Below, piece by piece: positions 1 to 9,316 of a DNA stretch of 55,623 nucleotides (position 1 is its first letter; each line of letters begins with the position of its first letter). Source of the stretch: Planctomycetota bacterium. GTDB lineage: Bacteria > Planctomycetota > Planctomycetia > Pirellulales > UBA1268. The translations under genes and the position numbers were made by a program. The stretch lies in NCBI GenBank assembly GCA_029978905.1, contig JAPOIM010000022.1, positions 1 through 55,623 on the forward strand. Reading direction: 5' to 3'. The notes under the pieces are model-generated. The model searched no databases, was not told the DNA's origin, and was given only the letters and a program-made list of their open reading frames with translations.

Positions 1-736
1 CCCCGAACACGAGCGCGCCGGCGCGATAGAAAGCCTCCGCGACCGACGCGAGATGGGGCTCCGCCGTGGCCACGAGAGGCAGGCCGACCAGGAGGGCGAC
101 AAAAGCCAGCAGGAGAAGACTTCCATTTCGCCGCGAATACGGCACGACAATCGTGGCACTCGAGGGCGGCGCGACGACGTTCCGCAGAAACACGACCCCC
201 GCAAACGCTGCCGCCGCCATCACCACCGCCTGCGCCCATGCCGAAGAGGCGAAGAGCATGCCGATGGCGGCGAGCAGGGCGATCGTCTGCCGAGGCCTGT
301 CTGGGCAGAGCTTCGTTGCCATTCCCACGACGGCATGGGCCACCACAGCAACCGCCATGAGTTTTGTGCCATGGATCGCCGCCATCCCCAGCCTCCCCGA
401 GAGCAGTGGAAAGGCAGACGCACAGAGCACCATCAGGAGCGCTGAAGGGAGCGTAAAAGCGAGGAAGGCAGCCAGGGCCCCAAGCCAGCCTGCCCGCACG
501 AGTCCAAGACTGAAACCAAGTTGGCTACTCGCTGGACCTGGCAGAAACTGACACATCGTCAGCAGTTGCCCAAACTGCCCATCGTCGACCCACTGCCGCT
601 GTCGCACCACCGCATCGCGAAAGTAGCCCACGTGAGCGATCGGTCCACCAAATGAAGTCAACCCAAGTTTGAGAAACACAAGAAACACCTCCGCCGGTGT
701 TCCTCGTGGCAAGGGCGTTTCCAGTCGATGGCTCAT
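1..736 (-). CDS. chrA: Chromate transporter family protein (ChrA), 3' end cut off by window edge
   Basis: This is the N-terminal 245 residues of a CHR-family membrane transporter; the C-terminus lies outside the window. The frame reads without interruption from an ATG at 736 to the left edge. The first CHR domain shows the family signature LTSFGGPIAHVGYF near residue 25 and FLPGPASSQLG near residue 60, followed by several hydrophobic spans. The last visible residues, FYRAGALVFG, look like the start of the second CHR domain, so the protein is probably the long two-domain form. CHR proteins export chromate using the proton motive force, but many members have other or unknown substrates. The start lies 20 bp after the SASA-cytochrome gene on the same strand, so co-transcription is possible, though the functional link is unclear. 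The family call is firm; chromate as substrate is inferred from the family only. Confidence 0.85.
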   Translation of the reverse strand, partial: MSHRLETPLPRGTPAEVFLVFLKLGLTSFGGPIAHVGYFRDAVVRQRQWVDDGQFGQLLTMCQFLPGPASSQLGFSLGLVRAGWLGALAAFLAFTLPSALLMVLCASAFPLLSGRLGMAAIHGTKLMAVAVVAHAVVGMATKLCPDRPRQTIALLAAIGMLFASSAWAQAVVMAAAAFAGVVFLRNVVAPPSSATIVVPYSRRNGSLLLLAFVALLVGLPLVATAEPHLASVAEAFYRAGALVFG

Positions 737-756
737 GCAAGGAACAGCGGGAGGCT

Positions 757-3132
757 CTATGGCCGCGAGGCAGAACGACTCGGAAACGGCACCACGGTCA
801 TGCTGCCATATCCGGAAGGCCACTGCGACTCGATTTCGCACTGACCAACCTGCGCCTCCTCGCCCAACTCTCGCGTCGGATCTCGCTGCAGCGCGTGCTC
901 CTGATCAACGTAGATCTTCGCGAGATACCGACCGGCGGGGAGCCGCTTGGTGTCGATCTGCGATGCCCAGGTCGAACCTCGTGGCGCGATCAGGCTGAGG
1001 GAGTGCTGCCAGAGTTTGCCTGCCCCAAAGACAGGTCGGTCGGACGTGGCCACACGACTCGCCGACCAGCGATCTCCCTCCCAACGGTAGAGATCGACCT
1101 GAAGCAGCATCTTGTCGAACGCTTCGGGCACGTCCGTGAGCTTGAGCCAGATGTCACTGACGGTCGAGACTTCGCGGCTCTCGCTCGGGAGTTGCTCGGC
1201 GGATGCATAGGCTCCATTCACCATCTTGGCGTAGTCGTCGATGAAACGCCGGAACTGTTTGTAGGTGCGGTCGCCCACCACCATTTTCTGACCGCCCCCG
1301 TGCTCCACCTGCAGCGTTGGCTTGGTCAGCAGCAGGCTCTCCAGCGGCTGCTTGGGATCTACGATCCCAGCGTCGAGCATGTGGGCGAGCGTGGCCTGCG
1401 GGTCGTTGAGCACGATCCACGACACCCGATCGCCGTGCTCAGCCACCTGCTTCTGATTCTGATCGGGGGAGTGACAGGCGGCGCAGCGGCCCACCTCCGT
1501 CCAGATGTTGTCGAGAAACGATGCCAGCACACGATCCTGCCTGGCATGCCGAATCACAGCGGCAGCAACGGTGGGGCCAATGGCCGGCGCGTCGGTCGAG
1601 GTGAGCAGCGTCGGATCCTGCACCGCCGCATGGATCCATGCCCGAAACGCGGTTAACTCCCGTTCGCGCGTCGCCTCGCTAATCAGGCTTGGCGACTCGG
1701 GGCGTCGGCGGATGAAGGTGAGAATCTTCGATGCCTCGGGATTTTTCTGATCGATCAACCCCGCCTTGAGGAGCGCTGCAAACGTCTCGGCCTGCGACGG
1801 CCGGATGTAGTCGGCAAGATCAACGCCACTGAGATGGCACTCCACGCAGCTCGACGGCTTGCCAGCCTGCATGATGGGGAGGATCCGAGTTTGGAAGACC
1901 TCTGCGGCATTCGTCGCGTCGTCGTCCGCTTCCGGCTTGCCGGCGAGTTCCAGCACCGCTTCCGCAAACGCCTGACCGATGCGGCCAAGGATTTTGGCCG
2001 AACCGAGATAGTGAAACTCGAGGTTGGAGATCCCCACCTCAAGCACGTCCCGCTCCCGTGGGCTGAGCGTCTCGTCGCGCAGCCTTTCAAAAAGCTGCCG
2101 CTCGTCATCGGGCGAGAGCGACTCCTCCTTCGCCATCTGCTTCGCCTGGTTGCGAGCGACGGTTTCCTTGGCTTTGGCCTCGGAGAGTTCTCGATCCCAG
2201 AACGCCTCCGTGCGGACAGCGGCCACCGTGCCTGCAAACTCAGGCAACGCGGCGGGCGCCGCCATCGCTTCGCGAAAGTTGGTGTGCACCCCGGCGTAGC
2301 GCTGTTGGTCGGGACCATACTCCGCCACCGGCCCACCCACCCCGAGCACACCGATCACAAAGGGCAACTCGGGGGCATCGAGATCTTTCCGCACATCACG
2401 AATGAAACACGCCATGCAATCGCTGTAGGCGTCGTAGCCACCAGGCTGGTCTCGCTGCGGGTAGGTGCCACCGTCGACCATGTCGTTCCAGCCCTGAAAC
2501 CAGACAAACCCACTGAGTTCGTATCCCTGCTCTGGCTCGTAGCCGGGCACCACTCTGGGGAGGTCCGCGAGCACCGAACGAACGTGGTCGACCATCAAGC
2601 GATAGAACACCCCTGTCGCCTCGCGCTTCTCCGCCTGAATCGCCGCGATGTCTTTCCCCTGCTTCTGCATCGCCTCAAGCTGAGCCTCACTAAACTCGTA
2701 GGGCCCAGCGCTCGGAGGACGGAAATCGGTGTGCAGGCTTTTCCCACCCCAGGCGGTCTTGATGATCAGGACAGGCCCCTCAACCGCCTGCTCAACCGTC
2801 AGGCCAAATGTGAACTCGGGGCCAATCTTGGGCCCGGCATTGGCAGCTCCAAACCCAGCCGTCAACGGGCCGGTCTGCTCGTTGTCACTCGACCCGATCG
2901 AGGAGATCCAGACACGTTCGCACACATGTGGCGTGCCGTTTGTATCCTGCATCAGCCCGAGCAAGGGCACCGTCTCCGGGTCCATCGCGAGGTGCGGGAA
3001 GGTCCGCACCTGAGCGTGCCCCTGCATGTTGGACTGGCCCGCAAGCACAAACACCTTCAGCGGTTGCGTCTCGGCCGCAGCGGCCACAGCGCCTCCCCAC
3101 ACGAGGAGGCACACCAATCCAAGGCGAAGCAT
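757..3132 (-). CDS. Secreted SASA-domain (sialate O-acetylesterase-like) protein fused to cytochrome c-like region
   Basis: A 791-residue exported protein. After a hydrophobic signal peptide (residues 1-20, ending AAAAE) comes a SASA/DUF303 esterase domain with the nucleophile motif AGQSNMQG near residue 31 and FVWFQGWND downstream. The second half carries two haem c-type motifs, CVECH (about 429-433) and CAACH (about 550-554), each in a planctomycete-type cytochrome c-like context. SASA enzymes remove O-acetyl groups from sugars; the haem motifs suggest periplasmic redox or an electron-transfer anchor. The ATG at 3132 was chosen because AGGAG lies 9 bp upstream and a signal peptide follows directly; the frame stays open further upstream but encodes no recognisable sequence. 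It is divergent from the DUF1552 gene across 242 bp. The domain combination is seen directly; activity and electron partner are unknown. Confidence 0.8.
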   Translation of the reverse strand: MLRLGLVCLLVWGGAVAAAAETQPLKVFVLAGQSNMQGHAQVRTFPHLAMDPETVPLLGLMQDTNGTPHVCERVWISSIGSSDNEQTGPLTAGFGAANAGPKIGPEFTFGLTVEQAVEGPVLIIKTAWGGKSLHTDFRPPSAGPYEFSEAQLEAMQKQGKDIAAIQAEKREATGVFYRLMVDHVRSVLADLPRVVPGYEPEQGYELSGFVWFQGWNDMVDGGTYPQRDQPGGYDAYSDCMACFIRDVRKDLDAPELPFVIGVLGVGGPVAEYGPDQQRYAGVHTNFREAMAAPAALPEFAGTVAAVRTEAFWDRELSEAKAKETVARNQAKQMAKEESLSPDDERQLFERLRDETLSPRERDVLEVGISNLEFHYLGSAKILGRIGQAFAEAVLELAGKPEADDDATNAAEVFQTRILPIMQAGKPSSCVECHLSGVDLADYIRPSQAETFAALLKAGLIDQKNPEASKILTFIRRRPESPSLISEATRERELTAFRAWIHAAVQDPTLLTSTDAPAIGPTVAAAVIRHARQDRVLASFLDNIWTEVGRCAACHSPDQNQKQVAEHGDRVSWIVLNDPQATLAHMLDAGIVDPKQPLESLLLTKPTLQVEHGGGQKMVVGDRTYKQFRRFIDDYAKMVNGAYASAEQLPSESREVSTVSDIWLKLTDVPEAFDKMLLQVDLYRWEGDRWSASRVATSDRPVFGAGKLWQHSLSLIAPRGSTWASQIDTKRLPAGRYLAKIYVDQEHALQRDPTRELGEEAQVGQCEIESQWPSGYGSMTVVPFPSRSASRP

Positions 3133-3299
3133 GACGGAATCTCCTGACCAGACGTCCGCGAGTGTCGTTGACCCCACAACCGCTTCAGTGTCGCCGAAGC
3201 CCGCCCTGCGACACAAATCAAGCACGCGACCAGAGCGATTCCGCTGGCCACCGTGTGCGTTCGGCGAGGGTCCACTGACGCCTCCCGCGCTTGCAGACC

Positions 3300-3314
3300 A
3301 GCGAGTGGCTCGCT
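3300..3314. promoter_or_regulatory. Perfect inverted repeat in divergent intergenic region
   Basis: AGCGAG-tgg-CTCGCT, a perfect 6-bp inverted repeat with a 3-nt spacer, lies about 60 bp upstream of the DUF1552 start and between two divergent genes. It could be an operator half-site pair or a small hairpin. No regulator is visible nearby, so this is a weak call. Confidence 0.25.
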
Positions 3315-3374
3315 CTGCTACGCCTACTGGTTTGTGTTTTCTCACTCCACGGGCATCGCCCCCAGGAGGCCTCT

Positions 3375-4643
3375 ATGTTGCCCTCTGATCACCGCTCGTC
3401 GGCCGCTCCTCGAGTCCGCAGATGCCTCCCACGCCGCGCGTTCCTGCACGCGTCGGGTGTGTCACTCGCGCTTCCCCTCCTTGAGTCGACAGCGGCTGCC
3501 GCAGGTGGTCCCCCACCGCGTCGCATGGTCTGCGTCCAAACCAACATGGGCATCCTCCCGCGATACTTCTTTCCCGAGGGCAGCGGCCGCGACTACACCG
3601 CCAGCCCCTACCTCGAGCGGCTCGCCGAGCATCGCGAACAGTTCACCGTCTTTTCTGGCGTGAGCCTGCCGGGGGTCACCGGGGGGCACGCCGCCCAGAA
3701 ATGCTTTTTGACCGGCACACCACACCCAGAGCGGGGAGGCTTCCGCAACGGCGTGTCGCTTGATCAGGTCGCGGCCGAACAAGTAGGCAACGCGACACGC
3801 TTTCCCTCCCTCGTGCTCGCCATCACCAACGAGAACGCCACGCTGAGCTACACCCGCAACGGCGCTGCGATCCCGTCGGAGCAGAGCCCGCGTGTGCTGT
3901 TTGAAAAACTCTTTGTGCAGGGCGCAGCTGGCGACGTGGCCGCTCGGGTCGAGTCGCTGCGGCAGGGCCAAAGCACCCTCGACTTTGTCGCCGACGCTTC
4001 TCGACGACTCGCCCGCGGCCTCCCCGCAGCCGACCAAGCCCGGCTTGAGCAGTACCAAACCGCGGTTCGCGACTTGGAGCAGCGGCTCCATGCAGCCCAA
4101 GCCTGGGAAGCCCGCCCCAAGCCCGAAGTCGGCGAGCAGCCGCCCGCGGAGAACAACGACCCACGGCAGTTTGTAGAACGGTCCAACATGATGTTTGACG
4201 TGATCAAACTGGCACTCGAAACCGACTCCACACGCGTGGTTTCGTTGTTCATCGACACCACCGTGATTCACAACATCACGCACCACGGAAATCGCCCCGA
4301 CGTGCTCGACGAACTCAAGGGGCACGAAGAGCGGCAGTTCGATGCCCTGGGCCGATTCCTCACGTCCCTCGCCGAATGCCGCGAGCCTGATGGCACGCTG
4401 CTCGACCGCACGATGGTGCTCTACGGCACCTGCATGGGGAGTGCCAACTCCCACTCCAACACAAACCTGCCTGTGCTCCTCGCAGGAGGTGGCTTTCGGC
4501 ACGGCCAGCACCTGGCGTTCGACGCTGAGAACAACTATCCGCTCTCGAACCTCTACGTTTCGATGCTGCAACGGCTGGGGCTTGAGGTGGATCGCTTCTC
4601 CTCAGGAACCAGCACCATGCGGGACCTGGAGTTTGCATCGTGA
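3375..4643 (+). CDS. DUF1552 domain protein, Tat-type secreted
   Basis: A 422-residue member of the DUF1552 family, which is greatly expanded in planctomycetes and normally sits beside a DUF1592 cytochrome. The leader has a twin-arginine motif (PRRAFLHASG, R20-R21) followed by a hydrophobic stretch, so export in folded form is likely. The rest fits the family: PRRMVCVQTNMGILP after the leader, a sulfatase/DUF1501-like core with LFIDTTVIHNITHHG, and LYGTCMGSANSHSNTNLPVLLAGGG near the C-terminus. Biochemical function is not established for the family. The ATG at 3375 has a strong AGGAGG 5 bp upstream; the frame remains open further upstream without useful similarity. Its stop overlaps the start of the next gene by four bases (GTGA), which indicates translational coupling with the DUF1592 partner. 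Confidence 0.88.
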   Translation: MLPSDHRSSAAPRVRRCLPRRAFLHASGVSLALPLLESTAAAAGGPPPRRMVCVQTNMGILPRYFFPEGSGRDYTASPYLERLAEHREQFTVFSGVSLPGVTGGHAAQKCFLTGTPHPERGGFRNGVSLDQVAAEQVGNATRFPSLVLAITNENATLSYTRNGAAIPSEQSPRVLFEKLFVQGAAGDVAARVESLRQGQSTLDFVADASRRLARGLPAADQARLEQYQTAVRDLEQRLHAAQAWEARPKPEVGEQPPAENNDPRQFVERSNMMFDVIKLALETDSTRVVSLFIDTTVIHNITHHGNRPDVLDELKGHEERQFDALGRFLTSLAECREPDGTLLDRTMVLYGTCMGSANSHSNTNLPVLLAGGGFRHGQHLAFDAENNYPLSNLYVSMLQRLGLEVDRFSSGTSTMRDLEFAS

Positions 4644-7600
4644 GAAAACGCATCGCCCTCGCCGCCGTCACGCTCCTCTTCGCATTGACTGGCCACGCGG
4701 AGGAGATCCCTGCGTTGGGAGGCACCGCAGCGTCGCTCGCTCGCTTCTGCGGCGACTGCCACACAGGCTCGGACGCCCAGGCCGGCTTCACGATCGAGCC
4801 GTTCTCGAATCCCCCAAGCGATCCTTACCACCTGCGGCAGTGGATCAGAGCCCACGACCAACTGGCTTCCGGGGCCATGCCGCCCCAAGACGCCGCTGAG
4901 CCAACCGCAGCCGAGCGCGACGCGCTCGTAGCCGAGCTGCGACAGCACATCGTGGCTGCGGAGCGTGCGAGTCCGAGCCATCTCGGGCAGGTCCGGCGAC
5001 TGACCAGAAGCGAATACGAAAACACAGTTCGCGACCTCTTTGGGATGCCCGGCATCCAGGTGGCCGCGCTCCTTCCGGCCGATGGCTCGTCGGATGGCTT
5101 CGACAAGGCTGCCGCAGCCCTCGACATTTCGCACGTCAACATCGCGAGTTACCTCGAAGCGGCCGACCGCATCCTCGACGATGCGATCGCCACCCGCCCG
5201 GTGCCGCCTGAGATCACGACGCGTCGCATCTCTTTGGTGAACCGAGGTGGGTTCGTCGCCCACATCGTGATGAACGGAGACGGTGTGCTCCTCAAAGATG
5301 GCCAGCCCGACCCAGAGTTTCCTCCAGCCGGTGAGCAGAACCATCTCGATCAAGGCGCCCACGAGCGGTGGGGCTCTTTTCGCAATGGCGCCAGCGTCGG
5401 CCTCTTCCGCCATGAGGATGAGTCGGTCAGCCCCTACTTCATCGAACACGTCACGATCTACCCCGCCACCTACCGCGTCCGCACCTCGCTCTGGAGTTTT
5501 CAGTGGGACCAAGGCCGCATGCTGCCCGGCCGCGGCACGGAGGCGGCCCGTCTTTCGGTGGTGCAACTGACCGGTGACGGACGCGGAGGCCAGCACCCAA
5601 GCACCGTGCTCGGGTACTTCAACGCCCCAGCCAGCGGCCCTCTCGAGCATGAGATCTCCGTGTGGCTCAACCGCAACGAACTGATCGGCTTCAACACCGC
5701 ATCGCTCGCGCCGGCTGCCAACTACTACAAGCCAAAGCGGGCGATGGAGTTCACGGGCCCTGGCATCGTGGTCGACTGGCTCGACATTGAAGGGCCGCTC
5801 TACGAACAGTGGCCTCCCGCCAGCCACGCGCGGCTCTTTGGCGACCTGCCACTGAAAGAAGTCGACCCCGCCGCCATGGCGGGCATCACCTGGCCCCGCC
5901 GCGACCGTCCGCGGCAGCTTGGGGCGGGCATGAATCGCCCCGATCCAGAGCCTGGGCTTTGGACTGTTCACTCCGACAACCCGCTCGCTGACGCGGACCG
6001 GCTGCTCGGCTCCTTTCTTCCCAAACTCTTCCGCAGGCCGGTCGAGGACCGACTGCGAGCAGACTACGTGAAACTGGTTTCGGATCGGCTGGAGGCCGGC
6101 GACTGCTTCGAACTGGCGATGCGGTTTGCCTACCGCGCGGCACTCGTTTCCCCAGACTTTCTCTTTCATCTGGAGTCGGCCCCGCCAGTCGATACCGATG
6201 CGACAGCCAACGCCTCGCTCGCCGAGCGAGGCGACCCACTCGACGGCAGCGGACTCGCCTCTCGGCTGTCGTACTTCCTCTGGAACTCGATGCCCGACGA
6301 TCCGTTGCGCGAGCGTGCGGAGGCCGGCGTGCTCGCTGATCCGGCAGAGCTCCACACCGAAGTCGAGCGTCTGCTGGCAGACCCGCGCGCCGAGCGGTTC
6401 CTCCACGACTTCGTTGGCCAGTGGCTCAGGCTCGACGAGATCGCCGCCACCGATCCCGACCGCACGCTCTACCCCGAGTTCAGCCCCTACCTCCAAGACG
6501 CGATGGTGGCGGAGACCCGTGGATTCCTTCAGGAAATGCTCGACCGTGATCTGCCAGTAGAAACGTTGATCCGGTCTGACTTTGTCATGGTGAATCAGGC
6601 GATCGCGGCGCTCTACGGAATGCCTGATGTCGTCGGCTGCCAGATGCGGCGCGTCGAGCGACCAGGTGACGTGCCACGTGGCGGAGTCGTCACGCAGGCC
6701 TCGATCCTCAAGGTCACCGCGAACGGCACCACCACAAGCCCCGTGCCGCGCGGTGCGTTTGTCCTCGACCGGCTGCTCGGATGTGCACCCGAGCCTCCAC
6801 CAGCCAACGTGGCCGCTATCGAACCTGACGTGCGCGGCACAACCACGATTCGCGAACAGCTGCAGCAGCATCGCGACCACGCGCTGTGCCAGTCGTGTCA
6901 TCAGCGGATCGACCCCCACGGCTTTGCTCTGGAAGCCTTTGACGTGATCGGGGGATACCGAACCCGCTACCGTTCGATGGGGGAGGGGGATCCCGCCGAG
7001 CGGGGTGCCATCGACCCCTTGATCCCCATCGGCTTCCGCCTCGGCAAGCCCGTGGAAAGCGATGGCACGCTCGACGGTCACGCTTTCGCCACGCTTGCGG
7101 ACTACCAGCGGCTCCTCGCCGCAGCGCCGCGGCCTCTCGCGGAAAACCTCGCCCGCCGCTTCCTGGTCTACGCAACGGGCCGCCCGATCGGGTTTCGTGA
7201 CCGGCCATGGATCGACGCGATTGTCGACCACACCCTCGCGCACGGCGGCGGCCTACGGACACTGCTTCACGCCGTGATCGCCAGCCCCTTATTCACTCAC
7301 AATGACACCCACGCCGCGGGGCCACGCTCTCCTCACGCATGGAGCGACTCGCTGCCTACGGTCGAGGCTCGCCACGTGCACCGTCGTGCTTCTGAGCACC
7401 TCTTGATGAGCCCACCCGTGCCCAGCATCGAACATCCAGCGGAGCCACCACGTGTGCTCGCCCCTCCCGAGCCGCCCGCGGCCACCTTCAGTTTCGACGC
7501 TTCACCCACGCTCCATGCCCGCGTCGTGGGCCTGTTCATGCCAGCACGTGAGGAGGCCTTTCGCCGCCTCCTCGACGCCATCCCTGACGTGACACTCGAG

Positions 7601-8005
7601 TCGCTCGAGCCCGCCACTGCTGAGGCGGTCATTCGCTATTCGCCCGACAGCCCGCTGTTTGCGAGCGCGAGCCCCAACGACGCGTTCGCCCGGCTCACCG
7701 ATCGCATCCGTAATCGCTCCGAGGGCCTCTTCTCCTTGCAGGAGGTGGGGAAACGCCCACACAACGAACTTCGCCAGGAGTCGTTTGAGATCGTTGGCCT
7801 CGACTGCGATGCATGCTCGCTCGCCGTGCACGACATCCTCACGCGCGTGGAAGGGGTGGCTCACGCCACGGCGAGTTTCGGCGATGGCAGGGCGGTCGCC
7901 TGGTTCGATCCCGACCTGGTCACACGTGAACGCCTCCTCGCCGCCCTCACCGACAGGGGCGTGACGGTGCGACCGCCAGCAGCGATCGCCACCGAAACCC
8001 CCTAA
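4640..8005 (+). CDS. DUF1592/DUF1588/DUF1585 cytochrome c-type protein with C-terminal HMA-like domain
   Basis: A 1121-residue exported protein starting with GTG inside the stop of the DUF1552 gene. A signal peptide (residues 1-20) precedes a haem motif CGDCH (37-41), then the DUF1587-DUF1592-DUF1588-DUF1585 series typical of planctomycetes, including RLTRSEYENTVRDLFG near 118, GLASRLSYFLWNSMPDD near 540 and CQSCHQRIDPHGF near 751. The canonical protein would end near residue 885 (LLHAVIASPLFTH). Here a further 235 residues follow: a linker, a segment resembling a cysteine-free HMA fold, and a C-terminal HMA-like domain with GLDCDACS near 1055 and RVEGVAHATASFGDGRAV. HMA domains bind copper or other soft metals through CxxC. 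The core is thought to act in oxidative polysaccharide breakdown with DUF1552, but this is not proven. Confidence 0.87.
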   Translation: MRKRIALAAVTLLFALTGHAEEIPALGGTAASLARFCGDCHTGSDAQAGFTIEPFSNPPSDPYHLRQWIRAHDQLASGAMPPQDAAEPTAAERDALVAELRQHIVAAERASPSHLGQVRRLTRSEYENTVRDLFGMPGIQVAALLPADGSSDGFDKAAAALDISHVNIASYLEAADRILDDAIATRPVPPEITTRRISLVNRGGFVAHIVMNGDGVLLKDGQPDPEFPPAGEQNHLDQGAHERWGSFRNGASVGLFRHEDESVSPYFIEHVTIYPATYRVRTSLWSFQWDQGRMLPGRGTEAARLSVVQLTGDGRGGQHPSTVLGYFNAPASGPLEHEISVWLNRNELIGFNTASLAPAANYYKPKRAMEFTGPGIVVDWLDIEGPLYEQWPPASHARLFGDLPLKEVDPAAMAGITWPRRDRPRQLGAGMNRPDPEPGLWTVHSDNPLADADRLLGSFLPKLFRRPVEDRLRADYVKLVSDRLEAGDCFELAMRFAYRAALVSPDFLFHLESAPPVDTDATANASLAERGDPLDGSGLASRLSYFLWNSMPDDPLRERAEAGVLADPAELHTEVERLLADPRAERFLHDFVGQWLRLDEIAATDPDRTLYPEFSPYLQDAMVAETRGFLQEMLDRDLPVETLIRSDFVMVNQAIAALYGMPDVVGCQMRRVERPGDVPRGGVVTQASILKVTANGTTTSPVPRGAFVLDRLLGCAPEPPPANVAAIEPDVRGTTTIREQLQQHRDHALCQSCHQRIDPHGFALEAFDVIGGYRTRYRSMGEGDPAERGAIDPLIPIGFRLGKPVESDGTLDGHAFATLADYQRLLAAAPRPLAENLARRFLVYATGRPIGFRDRPWIDAIVDHTLAHGGGLRTLLHAVIASPLFTHNDTHAAGPRSPHAWSDSLPTVEARHVHRRASEHLLMSPPVPSIEHPAEPPRVLAPPEPPAATFSFDASPTLHARVVGLFMPAREEAFRRLLDAIPDVTLESLEPATAEAVIRYSPDSPLFASASPNDAFARLTDRIRNRSEGLFSLQEVGKRPHNELRQESFEIVGLDCDACSLAVHDILTRVEGVAHATASFGDGRAVAWFDPDLVTRERLLAALTDRGVTVRPPAAIATETP

Positions 8006-8090
8006 CCGCTTCGCGTTCACGGCATTGCCACGCGCACGCTCAGCATCCGCGCAGCCTCGGTCTGGGGCGGCACGCGTCTTCCCACCAGCC

Positions 8091-9170
8091 TCACCCGCCG
8101 TAGGCGCTTGCCGTGTCACTGCGCGCGAGGTCGTCTTCCAGCGAGCGGTGGGGCGTGAGCCCGCGCGTGGCGAGTTCGCCATGGTAGGCCTTCACCGCCT
8201 CATCGGCAGCCAGGTTGCCATCCGCAACTTCTCGCAACAGACGCACGAAACTTGGCTGATGCTCGGCCGCGTTGATCTTGCGACCGAAGAGAGCCACGCG
8301 AGCTCCGTGAGCCTTGGCGTCGGCCACAAGGCCAAACGCATCGTGCGTCGTGCCCGCGCCGCCCCCCAGGATGCCCACCACGACGGTCGGATCGTAGGCC
8401 GCGAGCATCTCCGTCACCTCGGGGCCGAGGTAGGGAATCTTCAGGAACACGGGACGCCCCGCCTTCGGCACGCCCGCAAGCATCCGCACGACGTGGTCGG
8501 CCAGGAACCGTGCGATGTCCGCCGGGCGGGCGGCGGGGTCCTTCCCCGGAATCCTGCCGAGTGCGTTTGGAAAGAAGACCTCCAAGAAGTGCCGGAAGCC
8601 TTCTTGCTCGGCTTCGACTCGAAAACTGCGATACGCCTCGAGCATGGCACGGTCAAGCAAGGCGTCGTCGTTGAGCGTGACGGAGAAGAGCCCGAGGTCG
8701 ACGGGGTGCGGCCCAGCGGGCTCGCAGCCGGCAACATGCCCACTGCGGGCCTGGTGGATGGTAGTGGTGGCGAAGGGAAGGGCGGGCTCTTTGGTATAGC
8801 CACCACTGCCGGTGGCCAGCCAGATATCACTGGTGTCGTTCATCCGCACTGCCGGCGTCACCGGCGAGTCGCGAAACAGCCCCTCATCAATGGCAAGTTT
8901 CTCACTCGTGCTCGCGCTCATCAGCATGATGTCGACGAGGCCCTCAGACACGATTTCACGAATCGCATCGTGGAACTCCGCGAGGGTGCGATAAGGCCCG
9001 CGTTTCGGATCGCCCCCCGCCTTCAGGCCTGGAGCCGCCAGGCCAAAGGCCATATCGGGATCTTTTGCATCCGCCAGGATGAAGTCGTTGCAGGAAGGAT
9101 CGGCGACGATCCGAGCGAGTTTGGCATCGAGCGACTTTTCGCGAACAACGGCAGACGAAGAGGCAGGCAT
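8091..9170 (-). CDS. Putative class I aldolase family protein (DeoC/LacD-like TIM barrel)
   Basis: A 359-residue protein that appears to be a TIM-barrel aldolase of the DeoC/LacD/FbaB group. Suggestive features are FILADAKDPDMAFG near residue 30, the strand PVFLKIPYLGP with a lysine placed like the Schiff-base lysine, and the C-terminal run VVVGILGGGAGTTHDAFGL then ARVALFGRKI, which resembles the phosphate-binding end of these barrels. No signal peptide is present, so it is cytoplasmic. The start has GAAGGA 5 bp upstream. It is divergent (146 bp) from a PfkB-type sugar kinase, an arrangement that recalls LacC/LacD-like sugar-phosphate catabolism: the kinase phosphorylates a sugar and the aldolase cleaves it. 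The substrate cannot be read from sequence. It could also belong to an uncharacterised aldolase-like family. Confidence 0.55.
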   Translation of the reverse strand: MPASSSAVVREKSLDAKLARIVADPSCNDFILADAKDPDMAFGLAAPGLKAGGDPKRGPYRTLAEFHDAIREIVSEGLVDIMLMSASTSEKLAIDEGLFRDSPVTPAVRMNDTSDIWLATGSGGYTKEPALPFATTTIHQARSGHVAGCEPAGPHPVDLGLFSVTLNDDALLDRAMLEAYRSFRVEAEQEGFRHFLEVFFPNALGRIPGKDPAARPADIARFLADHVVRMLAGVPKAGRPVFLKIPYLGPEVTEMLAAYDPTVVVGILGGGAGTTHDAFGLVADAKAHGARVALFGRKINAAEHQPSFVRLLREVADGNLAADEAVKAYHGELATRGLTPHRSLEDDLARSDTASAYGG

Positions 9171-9316
9171 CGTGTTCCTTCAAATTGCGACGGCGGCCGC
9201 AAACGACAGGCAGCGGCGAAGGCCAAAAGGTGTACCATATCGGGCCGTCGGAAGGGATTCACGAATCGACTGCGACCGCCCATGGAGCCGGCGTTTCCGG
9301 CGTAGAAAGAACCGCG

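Noticed and set aside
1834-3147. 437-residue open frame antisense to the SASA-cytochrome gene
   Set aside because: Same cause; no domain, and it lacks a ribosome site.
3462-4571. 369-residue open frame antisense to the DUF1552 gene
   Set aside because: Shadow frame without recognisable motifs.
4553-7243. 896-residue open frame antisense to the DUF1592 gene
   Set aside because: High GC content keeps antisense frames open; composition is unnatural, and the sense strand carries clear cytochrome and DUF motifs.
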